From the NCBI GenBank assembly GCA_023621895.1, contig JAMOAF010001012.1, forward strand, positions 1 to 11,866: a DNA stretch of 11,866 nucleotides. Reading direction: 5' to 3'. Positions 6,488-11,866 of this stretch are shown here, one piece after another; position 1 is the stretch's first letter; each line of letters starts with the position of its first letter. The notes beneath the pieces were generated by a model. That model was not told the DNA's origin and searched no databases. It was given only the letters and a program-made list of their open reading frames with translations. The translations under genes and the position numbers were made by a program. The stretch is from Planctomycetota bacterium (GTDB taxonomy: Bacteria; Planctomycetota; Planctomycetia; Pirellulales; Thermoguttaceae).

Positions 6488-8290
6488 CTACGAGTACTTC
6501 GACACATCGGGCTTGACGCCCTCCGGCGTTTCGTCGCTTTCGGGGTCGAACCATTCTTTCTTGAAATCGATCCTTCCCGGCCCCCTGGCCGCAAGGTTGG
6601 TTGTCAGTGCGATGATCGCGTCGCCCATCGCGACGCGCGGATGGCAGTGCGGCAGCGGGCCGTCGTCCCGCGCCTCGGGATTCTCCCGGATGCAATACGC
6701 CCAGTGCTCGATCTGTTCCGTGTAGCCGCGGCTGATGTCGCCCGCGGTAGCGTGCAGCCCGATTGCGGCCGACACCTCGCGATCCTCGGCGGCGGCATTG
6801 TCGCCGGCTGCGAGGATTTCCAGGTTGGCCTGGCCGATGCTCCCTTTGACGACGGTCTTCTCGGTGACGTTGTGCGTCTGGAAGAGGAGGGCTTCCTTTT
6901 CCGTTTCCAGCAGCAGGGTTCCCTGCGTCCCGAACACGGTTTCGCCGTAACCGCCAAAGCCGTTGCCGTTGATCGAGGCGTAGGAGACCGTGATCTTCTT
7001 CCGCTTCAACAGCTCGTCGCCGGGGTCGTAGTTCGGCGCGGGAAACTCGAACATGCAGAAGACGTGATCGTCAACGTCGCGGTCGGGCGGGAAGATCGGC
7101 CGATTGGCCGCCGCCGAGACGCTGAGCGGATATTGCTTCTTGCCGCCGTGCATGGCGGCGACGAAGATGCTGGCGGCGTCCAGTTGGTGGCTGCCCAGCT
7201 CGGCCATCAGGCCGCCGCCGGTGCGGTCCCAGAGACGCCAGCGGATCAATTCCTCGCCGGCGGGCCGGTTGTAGAGGGCCCGGCCCTGCTGGTCCTTGAT
7301 CTGGAGGCTCTCGTAGCCCAGCTTCTCGAGCTGATCGGCGATCAGCTTGTCGGCCAGTTGCGCCTTCTTCTGCTCGACGCGGATTGTCCAGTGGCTGACT
7401 TGGGGGCCGAGTTCCGCGATCTTCTTTGCGTCCTTCTTTTCCTCCGCGGCGGCCAGGTTCTTCTCCAGGGCCGCGAGGTTGTTCTGCCATGCCGCAAGTT
7501 CCTTCTCGAGGGTCGCCGCCAGGGGATCGTCGGGTTTGAACTCGCGGGGCATCGGCTGCTGCCAACTGTCGTTGCCCGGCAGGTTGCCGCGGTGCCACTG
7601 CGCCCGGATATAGTGGATATCTCCCAAGACGCCCTGGTTGATCGCGTGCACGGCGTTGTCGTAGAGGATGTTGTAGTGGCGCTGGTGGCCGGTGGCCAGG
7701 TGCTTGCCGGTCGCCTTGGCCACCCGGGCCATCTCCTTGCACTGGGCAACGCTGTGGCCCATCAGTTTCTCGGTGAGCACGTGCTTGCCGGCCTTCATTG
7801 CGGCGATCGCGGCGGCGGCGTGCAGGTGCAGCGGCAGGGCGATGATCACCGCCTCGATGTCGGCCTCTTCGAGGAGCTGCTGGTAGGGGCCGAAAACCTT
7901 GACGTGCTTCTTGGCCTCGTCCTCGGTCTTCCAGCCGTACTTGGCCATCAGGCCGCAGCGCGCGGCCAGGGCGGCCGGGCTGTAGTGGTCGCCGTGAAGG
8001 GCGCGCCACTGGTTGTAGGGGCGGATGTCGGCGATCGCCGCGACCTCGATGAAACGGGGGTTCAAGGCGCCGATCAGCACGCTCCCCTCGTCGCCGGCGC
8101 CGATCACGCCCACGCGCAACGGGCGCTCGATGCTCTCGGCGTAGCCGTAGTAGTACGGCCCCAGGCCGCCGCCGGAGCGGATGCCCTTCTTGATGCCGTC
8201 TTGAAGAAAACTGCGCCGAACAAGCGAGCTGCCGATCGCCGCTCGAAAATTCTCCTTGCCGATTTCTCTGGATTCGGGAGTTAAGTCCAT
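6488..8290 (-). CDS. Gfo/Idh/MocA family oxidoreductase, paralogue A (degenerate Tat-like N-terminus)
   Basis: Encodes 600 residues; typical family members have 330-450. The Rossmann loop is GAGDEG (64-69), after the strand LRVGVI and before ADIRP. The Gfo/Idh/MocA helix HVLTEK ends in EKL (174-176) where EKP is usual. The C-terminal domain has GGGLMAELGSHQLDAA, with His368 and Asp371 in the usual catalytic area. A charged, helical, probably coiled-coil insertion spans about 255-345 (KELAAWQNNLAALEKNLAAA and following). The family uses NAD(P) to oxidise or reduce sugars and related substrates. The N-terminus has RRSFLQ (25-30), like a Tat motif, but the following segment is charged and Gly-rich rather than hydrophobic, so export is doubtful. 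The ATG at 8290 has a weak AAGG nine bases upstream. The frame stays open upstream to 8584, but that part only reads the neighbour's 3' end out of frame. It lies 86 bases after its paralogue. Confidence 0.9.
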   Translation of the reverse strand: MDLTPESREIGKENFRAAIGSSLVRRSFLQDGIKKGIRSGGGLGPYYYGYAESIERPLRVGVIGAGDEGSVLIGALNPRFIEVAAIADIRPYNQWRALHGDHYSPAALAARCGLMAKYGWKTEDEAKKHVKVFGPYQQLLEEADIEAVIIALPLHLHAAAAIAAMKAGKHVLTEKLMGHSVAQCKEMARVAKATGKHLATGHQRHYNILYDNAVHAINQGVLGDIHYIRAQWHRGNLPGNDSWQQPMPREFKPDDPLAATLEKELAAWQNNLAALEKNLAAAEEKKDAKKIAELGPQVSHWTIRVEQKKAQLADKLIADQLEKLGYESLQIKDQQGRALYNRPAGEELIRWRLWDRTGGGLMAELGSHQLDAASIFVAAMHGGKKQYPLSVSAAANRPIFPPDRDVDDHVFCMFEFPAPNYDPGDELLKRKKITVSYASINGNGFGGYGETVFGTQGTLLLETEKEALLFQTHNVTEKTVVKGSIGQANLEILAAGDNAAAEDREVSAAIGLHATAGDISRGYTEQIEHWAYCIRENPEARDDGPLPHCHPRVAMGDAIIALTTNLAARGPGRIDFKKEWFDPESDETPEGVKPDVSKYS

Positions 8291-8346
8291 TGCGACTTGC
8301 CTTGTGGTTATATCGAAGGATTGAGTTGTCCACCGTGGGCCGGGCC

Positions 8347-8374
8347 GGCGCGCTGGCGCCTCGGGGGGGAGGCG
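8347..8374 (-). terminator. GC-rich hairpin after paralogue B stop codon
   Basis: Perfect stem CGCCTC (8357-8362) with GAGGCG (8369-8374) around a six-base loop, starting two bases after the stop codon on the minus strand. A competing stem GGCGC/GCGCC uses 8347-8351 and 8356-8360. No U-tract follows, so full termination is uncertain; it may set relative expression within the cluster. Confidence 0.35.
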
Positions 8375-8376
8375 AT

Positions 8377-10074
8377 TCACGCGTAGCGCGAGAGGTCCGG
8401 CGCGACGCCCTCGGGCGTATCGTCGTTGTCGGGGTCGAACCACGACTCCTTGAATTCGATCCTCTGCTGCCTCTCCGCCGCGATATTCGTTGTGAGCGCG
8501 ATCACCGCGTCGGCCATGGCGACCTTGGGGTAACAGCGAGGGTGGATGTTGGGATCGGAATTGTTGGGATTCTGCCGGATGCACCAGGCCCAGTGTTCAA
8601 TCTGCTCCCGGTAGCCGCGGCTGACGTTGGCCGGGCCCGACGCGGCGGCCGCCGCCTGGGCCGCGCCGCTCGCCTGGGTGTCGAGGGTCGGGCCGGCGGC
8701 CGAGGTCGTGACCTTGCTGGCGCTGGCGTCGCGGTAGAGCTGCACGTCCTGCTCGCGCTCCAGAATCAGCGTGCCCCGGGTGCCGTAGACGATCTCGCCG
8801 TAGCCCCCGTAGCCGTTGCCGTTGATCGAAGCGTACTGGACGCCGATCCGCTTGCGGTTGTCGAAGCTCTTCGGATCGGGGTTGTACCCCGGGAACGGGA
8901 ACTCGTAAATGCAGCAGACATGATCGTCGGCCTCGCGGTCCAAGCCGAACACCGGCCGGTTCGAAGCGCACATGACGCTGATCGGGTGCTGTTTGACCCC
9001 GCCGTGCATGGCGGAGATGAAGATGCTTGCGGCGTCGAGTTGATGGCTGCCCAGCTCGGCCATCAGGCCGCCGCCGGTGCGGTCCCAGAGCCGCCAGCGG
9101 AGCAGCTCCTCGGCGGCCGGCCGGCGGTACTTCTCGCCGCCGCCCTCGAACTGCTTGTCCTGGTAGCCGAACTTCGCGGCGGTCTCCTTGAGCACCGCGT
9201 CGGCGAGCTGGGCTTCCTTCTGGGCGACCTTCTTGGCCCACGAGTCGATCTCGCGGCCGCGGGCGCTGGCCAGCCGAGCCTGCCAGCTTTTCAGCTCGGC
9301 GGCCAGCTTCTTGGCCTGCGGGTCGTCGGACTTGACCTGCTCGGGCATGGGCATCTGCCAGCTATCGGTTCCCGGCAGATTTCCGCGATGCCATTGCGCT
9401 CGGATGTAATGCAGCTCGCCGAGCACTCCGCGCTGGATCGTGTCGACCGCGTCTTCGTAGAGGATGTTGTAGTGCCGCTGGTGGCCGGTGGCCAGGTGTC
9501 TGCGGGCCTGGTCGGCGAAACGGCACATCTCCTTGCACTCGTGGACGCTGTGGCCCATCAGCTTCTCCGTGAGCACGTGCAGGCCGGCTTTCATCGCGGC
9601 GATCGCCGCCGCGGCGTGCAGGTGGAGCGGCAGGCCGATGATCACCGCCTCGATGCCGTCGTCTTTCGCCTTGGCGATCAGGTCGCTGTAATCCTCGTAG
9701 ACTTTGACGTGCCGGCGGGCTTCCGTCTCGGTCTTCCAGCCGTACTTGGCCATCAAACCGCAGCGGGCGTCCAGTATCTGCTGGTCGCCGTGGAACGCCC
9801 GCCACTGGTTAAAGGGGCGGATGTCGGCAATTGCCTTGACTTCGACATACTCCGGGTTGATCGCGCCGATCAGGACGCTGCCTTCATCGCCGGTGCCGAG
9901 CACGCCGACGCGGACCGGGTTGCCCTCGGCGGCGCCGTAGCCAAAGTAGAACGCGCCCATGCTGCCGGCGGCCACCGCGCCGCCTAGAACGCCACCCTTG
10001 AGGAAGTCGCGTCGCGTGACCGATCGGTACTCCTGGCGCGCGGCCTCTCGCTCCTGCGGACTGATATTCATCAT
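8377..10074 (-). CDS. Tat-exported Gfo/Idh/MocA family oxidoreductase, paralogue B
   Basis: Encodes 565 residues. A twin-arginine signal is clear: TRRDFLKG (20-27), followed by the small hydrophobic run GVLGGAVAAGSMGAFYFGYG, so folded, cofactor-loaded export is expected, as in many planctomycete members. The Rossmann loop is GTGDEG (60-65), followed by ADIRP. The helix HVLTEK carries EKL (170-172) in place of EKP. GGGLMAELGSHQLDAA follows, with His344 and Asp347. A charged helical insertion spans about 250-325 (LAAELKSWQARLASARGREI and on), matching the insertion in paralogue A. An Ala/Ser-rich linker at about 455-482 is absent in A. Both proteins end in a similar tail (WFDPDNDDTPEGVAPDLSRY here). 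The start at 10074 or the adjacent ATG at 10071 fits the Tat signal; the ribosome site is weak (AAGG nine bases upstream). The gene lies 102 bases after the DoxX-like gene. The substrate is unknown. Confidence 0.93.
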   Translation of the reverse strand: MMNISPQEREAARQEYRSVTRRDFLKGGVLGGAVAAGSMGAFYFGYGAAEGNPVRVGVLGTGDEGSVLIGAINPEYVEVKAIADIRPFNQWRAFHGDQQILDARCGLMAKYGWKTETEARRHVKVYEDYSDLIAKAKDDGIEAVIIGLPLHLHAAAAIAAMKAGLHVLTEKLMGHSVHECKEMCRFADQARRHLATGHQRHYNILYEDAVDTIQRGVLGELHYIRAQWHRGNLPGTDSWQMPMPEQVKSDDPQAKKLAAELKSWQARLASARGREIDSWAKKVAQKEAQLADAVLKETAAKFGYQDKQFEGGGEKYRRPAAEELLRWRLWDRTGGGLMAELGSHQLDAASIFISAMHGGVKQHPISVMCASNRPVFGLDREADDHVCCIYEFPFPGYNPDPKSFDNRKRIGVQYASINGNGYGGYGEIVYGTRGTLILEREQDVQLYRDASASKVTTSAAGPTLDTQASGAAQAAAAASGPANVSRGYREQIEHWAWCIRQNPNNSDPNIHPRCYPKVAMADAVIALTTNIAAERQQRIEFKESWFDPDNDDTPEGVAPDLSRYA

Positions 10075-10104
10075 GGTTTTCTGCCTTCGTCTGTTTCTGG
10101 AGCC

Positions 10105-10116
10105 GGATTCGAATCC
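10105..10116. promoter_or_regulatory. Perfect 12-base palindrome upstream of paralogue B
   Basis: GGATTCGAATCC is a perfect dyad 31 bases before the ATG at 10074. It could be a protein-binding site or part of an RNA structure; chance is also reasonable. Low confidence. Confidence 0.2.
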
Positions 10117-10131
10117 TGTTGCATGCGTGCG

Positions 10132-10162
10132 ATTGCGGGCCCGGCCGGCCGCGGCCCGCAAT
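10132..10162 (-). terminator. Strong 10-bp hairpin after the DoxX-like gene
   Basis: ATTGCGGGCC (10132-10141) pairs perfectly with GGCCCGCAAT (10153-10162) around an 11-base GC loop. It begins 14 bases after the stop codon of the DoxX-like gene. No U-tract is seen on the minus strand, so it may be an attenuator or an mRNA 3'-end stabiliser rather than a full terminator. Confidence 0.5.
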
Positions 10163-10176
10163 TACCGTCCGTCCGG

Positions 10177-11208
10177 TCAGATATCCTTCGAGAAATACGA
10201 CTCAAAACGGCGGCCGAACCAGTGATAGAGGAAATGGTCGAGGCCGGCCCAACGCCCGACGGGCAAGGCCGCCAGCGCGAAAGCGGCGACCATCTCGACG
10301 AAATTCTTGTCGATCACCAGTGCATGGCCGACCACCTCGGGCGCCGGCGGGTAGATCGTCGGCCACGGCGGCTGGGTCAGCAAGACCGAGATCAAGAAGG
10401 CTCCGCCCCCGAGACAGGCCAAACGGTTGCAGAGGCCGAGCATCATGCACAATCCGATCGCCGTCAGCGCGTAGGTCACGCCCTTGTCGAGAAAGTCGGT
10501 GCGGCTCTTGACCCATGGCAAGGGGATCGGCATTCGTTCCGGCGCGGTCACCACGTAGGGCACGCCAGCCCGGCCCTTCTGCTCGTCGCCGAGGAGGTTC
10601 CAGAAAGCCAGGCACATTTCGCTGCCCATGCCGTCCAGTTCGGCCAGCCAACCGCCGGACTCGCCGCGGAGCTGCATCTGCTCGTCCCAGAGGCGTTTCT
10701 TTTCGTGGGCCGCGTTGTTGATTCCGGCGGCCTTTCGGGCGGCCAGGCGATCGAGGGCCGCGAAATGAGCGCGAATGTCCTCGGCATTGGCGGTCAGATA
10801 CTCTTCAAGCGATGCCTGGTACTGCTGGAACTTGCTCTCGACCGCCGCCTTTTGGACGTCGTCGAGATTGTTCTTCGCAATGAACGAGTCTTTCGTCTTG
10901 GTCCATGCATCGAGGTAGACGGGGCTGGTCACCCGGGCGCCTGCCTGGCCGGTCGCCTCCAATGCCAGGCGCTGCCGGCCGTCCAGGTCCGGAACCATCG
11001 CGTAGAACAGCGGTGCGAAGGGGCCCTTCGACATCGTCAGGAACGGGGTGGCCGAGAATTCATCGGCATTGTTGATTTTCCACACTCCCTCGTAGAAGAA
11101 GTGCCACCCAATGGTCAGCCGGAGCAGCACCAGAAGCACTACGGCCAACAAACCGATCTGATACTTCTTATCGTTCAGGGGAAACCTCCTCTCGCGCAGG
11201 ATGGGCAT
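10177..11208 (-). CDS. DoxX-like membrane protein with large inserted loop domain
   Basis: Encodes 343 residues from the ATG at 11208. The first membrane segment is at about 18-40 (YQIGLLAVVLLVLLRLTIGW), with HFFYEGVWKI after it, typical of DoxX proteins. Three further membrane segments lie at about 243-260, 262-279 and 302-320. DoxX proteins usually have about 130-170 residues; here a roughly 200-residue hydrophilic region (41-242) separates segments 1 and 2. It includes a charged helical stretch at 101-182 that looks coiled-coil. DoxX-type proteins are associated with membrane redox functions such as thiosulfate:quinone oxidoreductase, but the family is broad. It is the first gene of the cluster, ahead of the Tat-exported oxidoreductase. 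Start choice: the best Shine-Dalgarno (AGGAGG) is six bases before an in-frame CTG at 11178, giving 333 residues; the ATG at 11208 lacks a visible site. Confidence 0.82.
   Translation of the reverse strand: MPILRERRFPLNDKKYQIGLLAVVLLVLLRLTIGWHFFYEGVWKINNADEFSATPFLTMSKGPFAPLFYAMVPDLDGRQRLALEATGQAGARVTSPVYLDAWTKTKDSFIAKNNLDDVQKAAVESKFQQYQASLEEYLTANAEDIRAHFAALDRLAARKAAGINNAAHEKKRLWDEQMQLRGESGGWLAELDGMGSEMCLAFWNLLGDEQKGRAGVPYVVTAPERMPIPLPWVKSRTDFLDKGVTYALTAIGLCMMLGLCNRLACLGGGAFLISVLLTQPPWPTIYPPAPEVVGHALVIDKNFVEMVAAFALAALPVGRWAGLDHFLYHWFGRRFESYFSKDI
11185..11190 (-). promoter_or_regulatory. Shine-Dalgarno inside the annotated DoxX-like frame
   Basis: AGGAGG on the minus strand is followed by TTTCCC and then an in-frame CTG at 11178. 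The same GGAGGTTTCC context serves the ATG of the TIM-barrel gene. This suggests translation may start at the CTG, with the ATG at 11208 unused. Confidence 0.45.
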
Positions 11209-11640
11209 CAATGAAAAACCGTGTGCGGTCGCAAGGTGGGACCGGGGGCCGACCCGGCGCTTCGTTTGACAACGCCCTCGCCGATGTGCCGAAGAAACAA
11301 GAGAGAATCGTTCGGCTCGGTGGCCAAGGGGAGGGCAAGCAGCGGACCGCGCACTCGGGTGGGTGTTCGCCTGGTAAGCCTTCTACATGGGAAACCGCGC
11401 GACCCCGCGCTGACTGCCCGCGAGCCGGTCGCTCCCGGTGACTGCGGTCGATCGGCGTCCCAATCTCCCCATTCTAGCGGCGAACACCTTCGCTTACCAC
11501 AGGCCAACCGAGAGGGAATGTGCTTGCGGTTCTCAGCGATTTTTTTGCCGGGTATCTCTGTTAAAAACAATCTCGGACACGCCAACTCCCACTGTGGAGT
11601 GGGAGCGGATTGCTCCGTAGTGTGTGATTGCATTCCCTCC
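11209..11640. other. Upstream region of the minus-strand cluster, no convincing gene
   Basis: No frame here has recognisable protein features; the frames that stay open read through the repeats as well. The region should contain the promoter of the minus-strand cluster. One possible minus-strand -10 box is TAGAAT (11471-11476), next to an inverted repeat GCGAA/TTCGC (11480-11484 and 11489-11493), but no good -35 box fits. A less GC-rich stretch lies at about 11535-11575. No tRNA or other RNA gene was seen. Confidence 0.4.
11586..11605. repeat. Perfect 8-bp hairpin
   Basis: CTCCCACT (11586-11593) and AGTGGGAG (11598-11605) form a perfect stem with a GTGG loop. It lies 31 bases before the tandem REP-like repeats and may belong to the same repeat cluster or be an independent small structure. 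Confidence 0.5.
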
Positions 11641-11717
11641 TGGTTCCCAAGCTCCAGCACTCTCCTGGTTCCCAAGCTCCAGCACTCTCCTGGTTCCCAA
11701 GCTCCAGCTTGGGAACC
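11641..11717. repeat. Tandem REP-like units ending in palindrome (right copy)
   Basis: Two perfect 25-base units (11641-11665 and 11666-11690) each begin with TGGTTCCCAAGCTCCAGCAC. They are followed by a third that completes into a palindrome: GGTTCCCAAGCT (11692-11703), CC, AGCTTGGGAACC (11706-11717). The 29 bases 11689-11717 are the exact reverse complement of 9-37. The constant module is CCTGGTTCCCAAGC; the bases between modules differ from those at the left end (19-base versus 25-base step). Confidence 0.9.
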
Positions 11718-11734
11718 GTGGGGCGAGGTGGGAA

Positions 11735-11866
11735 CGAAGGGACACCCCTAAATCAGCCCAGGGTGGAGCGCGGCGAGTGAAACGAGCCGGTGTGCTGGCC
11801 CTGCGTCAAGGGCTCGTTTGCTCTGCCCGTCCCGAAGGGACACCCCTAAGTCAGCCCAGGGTGGAG
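11735..11866. repeat. Direct repeat of period 98 with internal inverted repeat, cut by window end
   Basis: A 34-base sequence beginning CGAAGGGACACCCCTAA occurs at 11735-11768 and again at 11833-11866, with one mismatch (A/G at the 18th base). Between them lies a perfect 9-base inverted repeat, AAACGAGCC (11780-11788) with GGCTCGTTT (11811-11819). The second copy reaches the last base of the window, so the array may continue. This looks like a dispersed intergenic repeat family; no open frame of note is present. Confidence 0.75.

Noticed and set aside
8291..8584. In-frame N-terminal extension of 98 codons for paralogue A
   Set aside because: It is an out-of-frame reading of the 3' end of paralogue B plus the spacer, and is Arg-rich and unlike the family.
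6641..9987. Plus-strand open frames of 547 and 565 codons opposite the two oxidoreductase genes
   Set aside because: Same codon-aligned antisense effect; the true proteins on the minus strand have clear family motifs.
10075..10161. In-frame N-terminal extension of 29 codons for paralogue B
   Set aside because: Runs through the 10-bp hairpin and puts the Tat signal far from the N-terminus.
10123..11214. Plus-strand open frame of 363 codons opposite the DoxX-like gene
   Set aside because: Codon-aligned antisense shadow with no recognisable domain; the minus strand has membrane segments and a DoxX motif.
11208..11675. Open frames on both strands in the region upstream of the DoxX-like gene
   Set aside because: They read through the repeats, have no family features and no good ribosome sites.
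11641..11717. Possible short CRISPR array
   Set aside because: The units are perfect tandem 25-base copies with no variable spacers and end in a palindrome.
9..11717. Composite transposon bounded by the inverted 29-base repeats
   Set aside because: No transposase or integrase lies between them, no target duplication is visible, and the repeats look like dispersed intergenic elements.

Overview
The window is GC-rich bacterial DNA that looks planctomycetal. The signs are a twin-arginine-exported Gfo/Idh/MocA oxidoreductase, a duplicate of that gene, a DoxX-type membrane protein with a very large extra domain, a giant secreted protein with D-rich Ca-binding-like loops, and short palindromic intergenic repeats. 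The assignment is an inference from gene content; there is no rRNA or other marker here.

Layout: (1) bases 9-56 hold a perfect palindrome plus a half-unit, ending right at the ribosome binding site of the first gene. (2) 68-5098 (+) encodes a 1676-residue secreted protein of unknown function. It has acidic D-x-D/N-G loops throughout and a GATase1/ThuA-like C-terminal domain. (3) Convergent to it, with 39 bases between the stop codons, is a five-gene minus-strand cluster. Its transcription order is DoxX-like membrane protein (11208-10177), Tat-exported Gfo/Idh/MocA protein (10074-8377), second Gfo/Idh/MocA paralogue (8290-6488), TIM-barrel sugar isomerase/epimerase-like protein (6387-5545) and small polyhydroxyalkanoic-acid-system protein (5443-5138). 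The four gaps are 102, 86, 100 and 101 bases, and the first three contain GC-rich hairpins close after the stop codon. (4) 11209-11866 has no convincing gene. It holds the probable upstream region of the cluster, a second copy of the palindromic repeat in inverted orientation with two extra tandem units, and a direct repeat of period 98 that runs to the window edge.

How the genes may work together: Gfo/Idh/MocA enzymes and TIM-barrel isomerases are commonly paired in sugar and polyol oxidation and epimerisation pathways. Here both oxidoreductase paralogues carry an unusual charged helical insertion of about 75-90 residues, and the DoxX-like protein carries a roughly 200-residue loop with a similar charged helical stretch. 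The most interesting hypothesis is a membrane-associated carbohydrate oxidation module: a DoxX-like anchor with exported and possibly non-exported oxidoreductase isoforms, plus a cytoplasmic isomerase. No substrate can be read from the sequence. The giant secreted protein may act on an extracellular polymer, but that is conjecture from location only.
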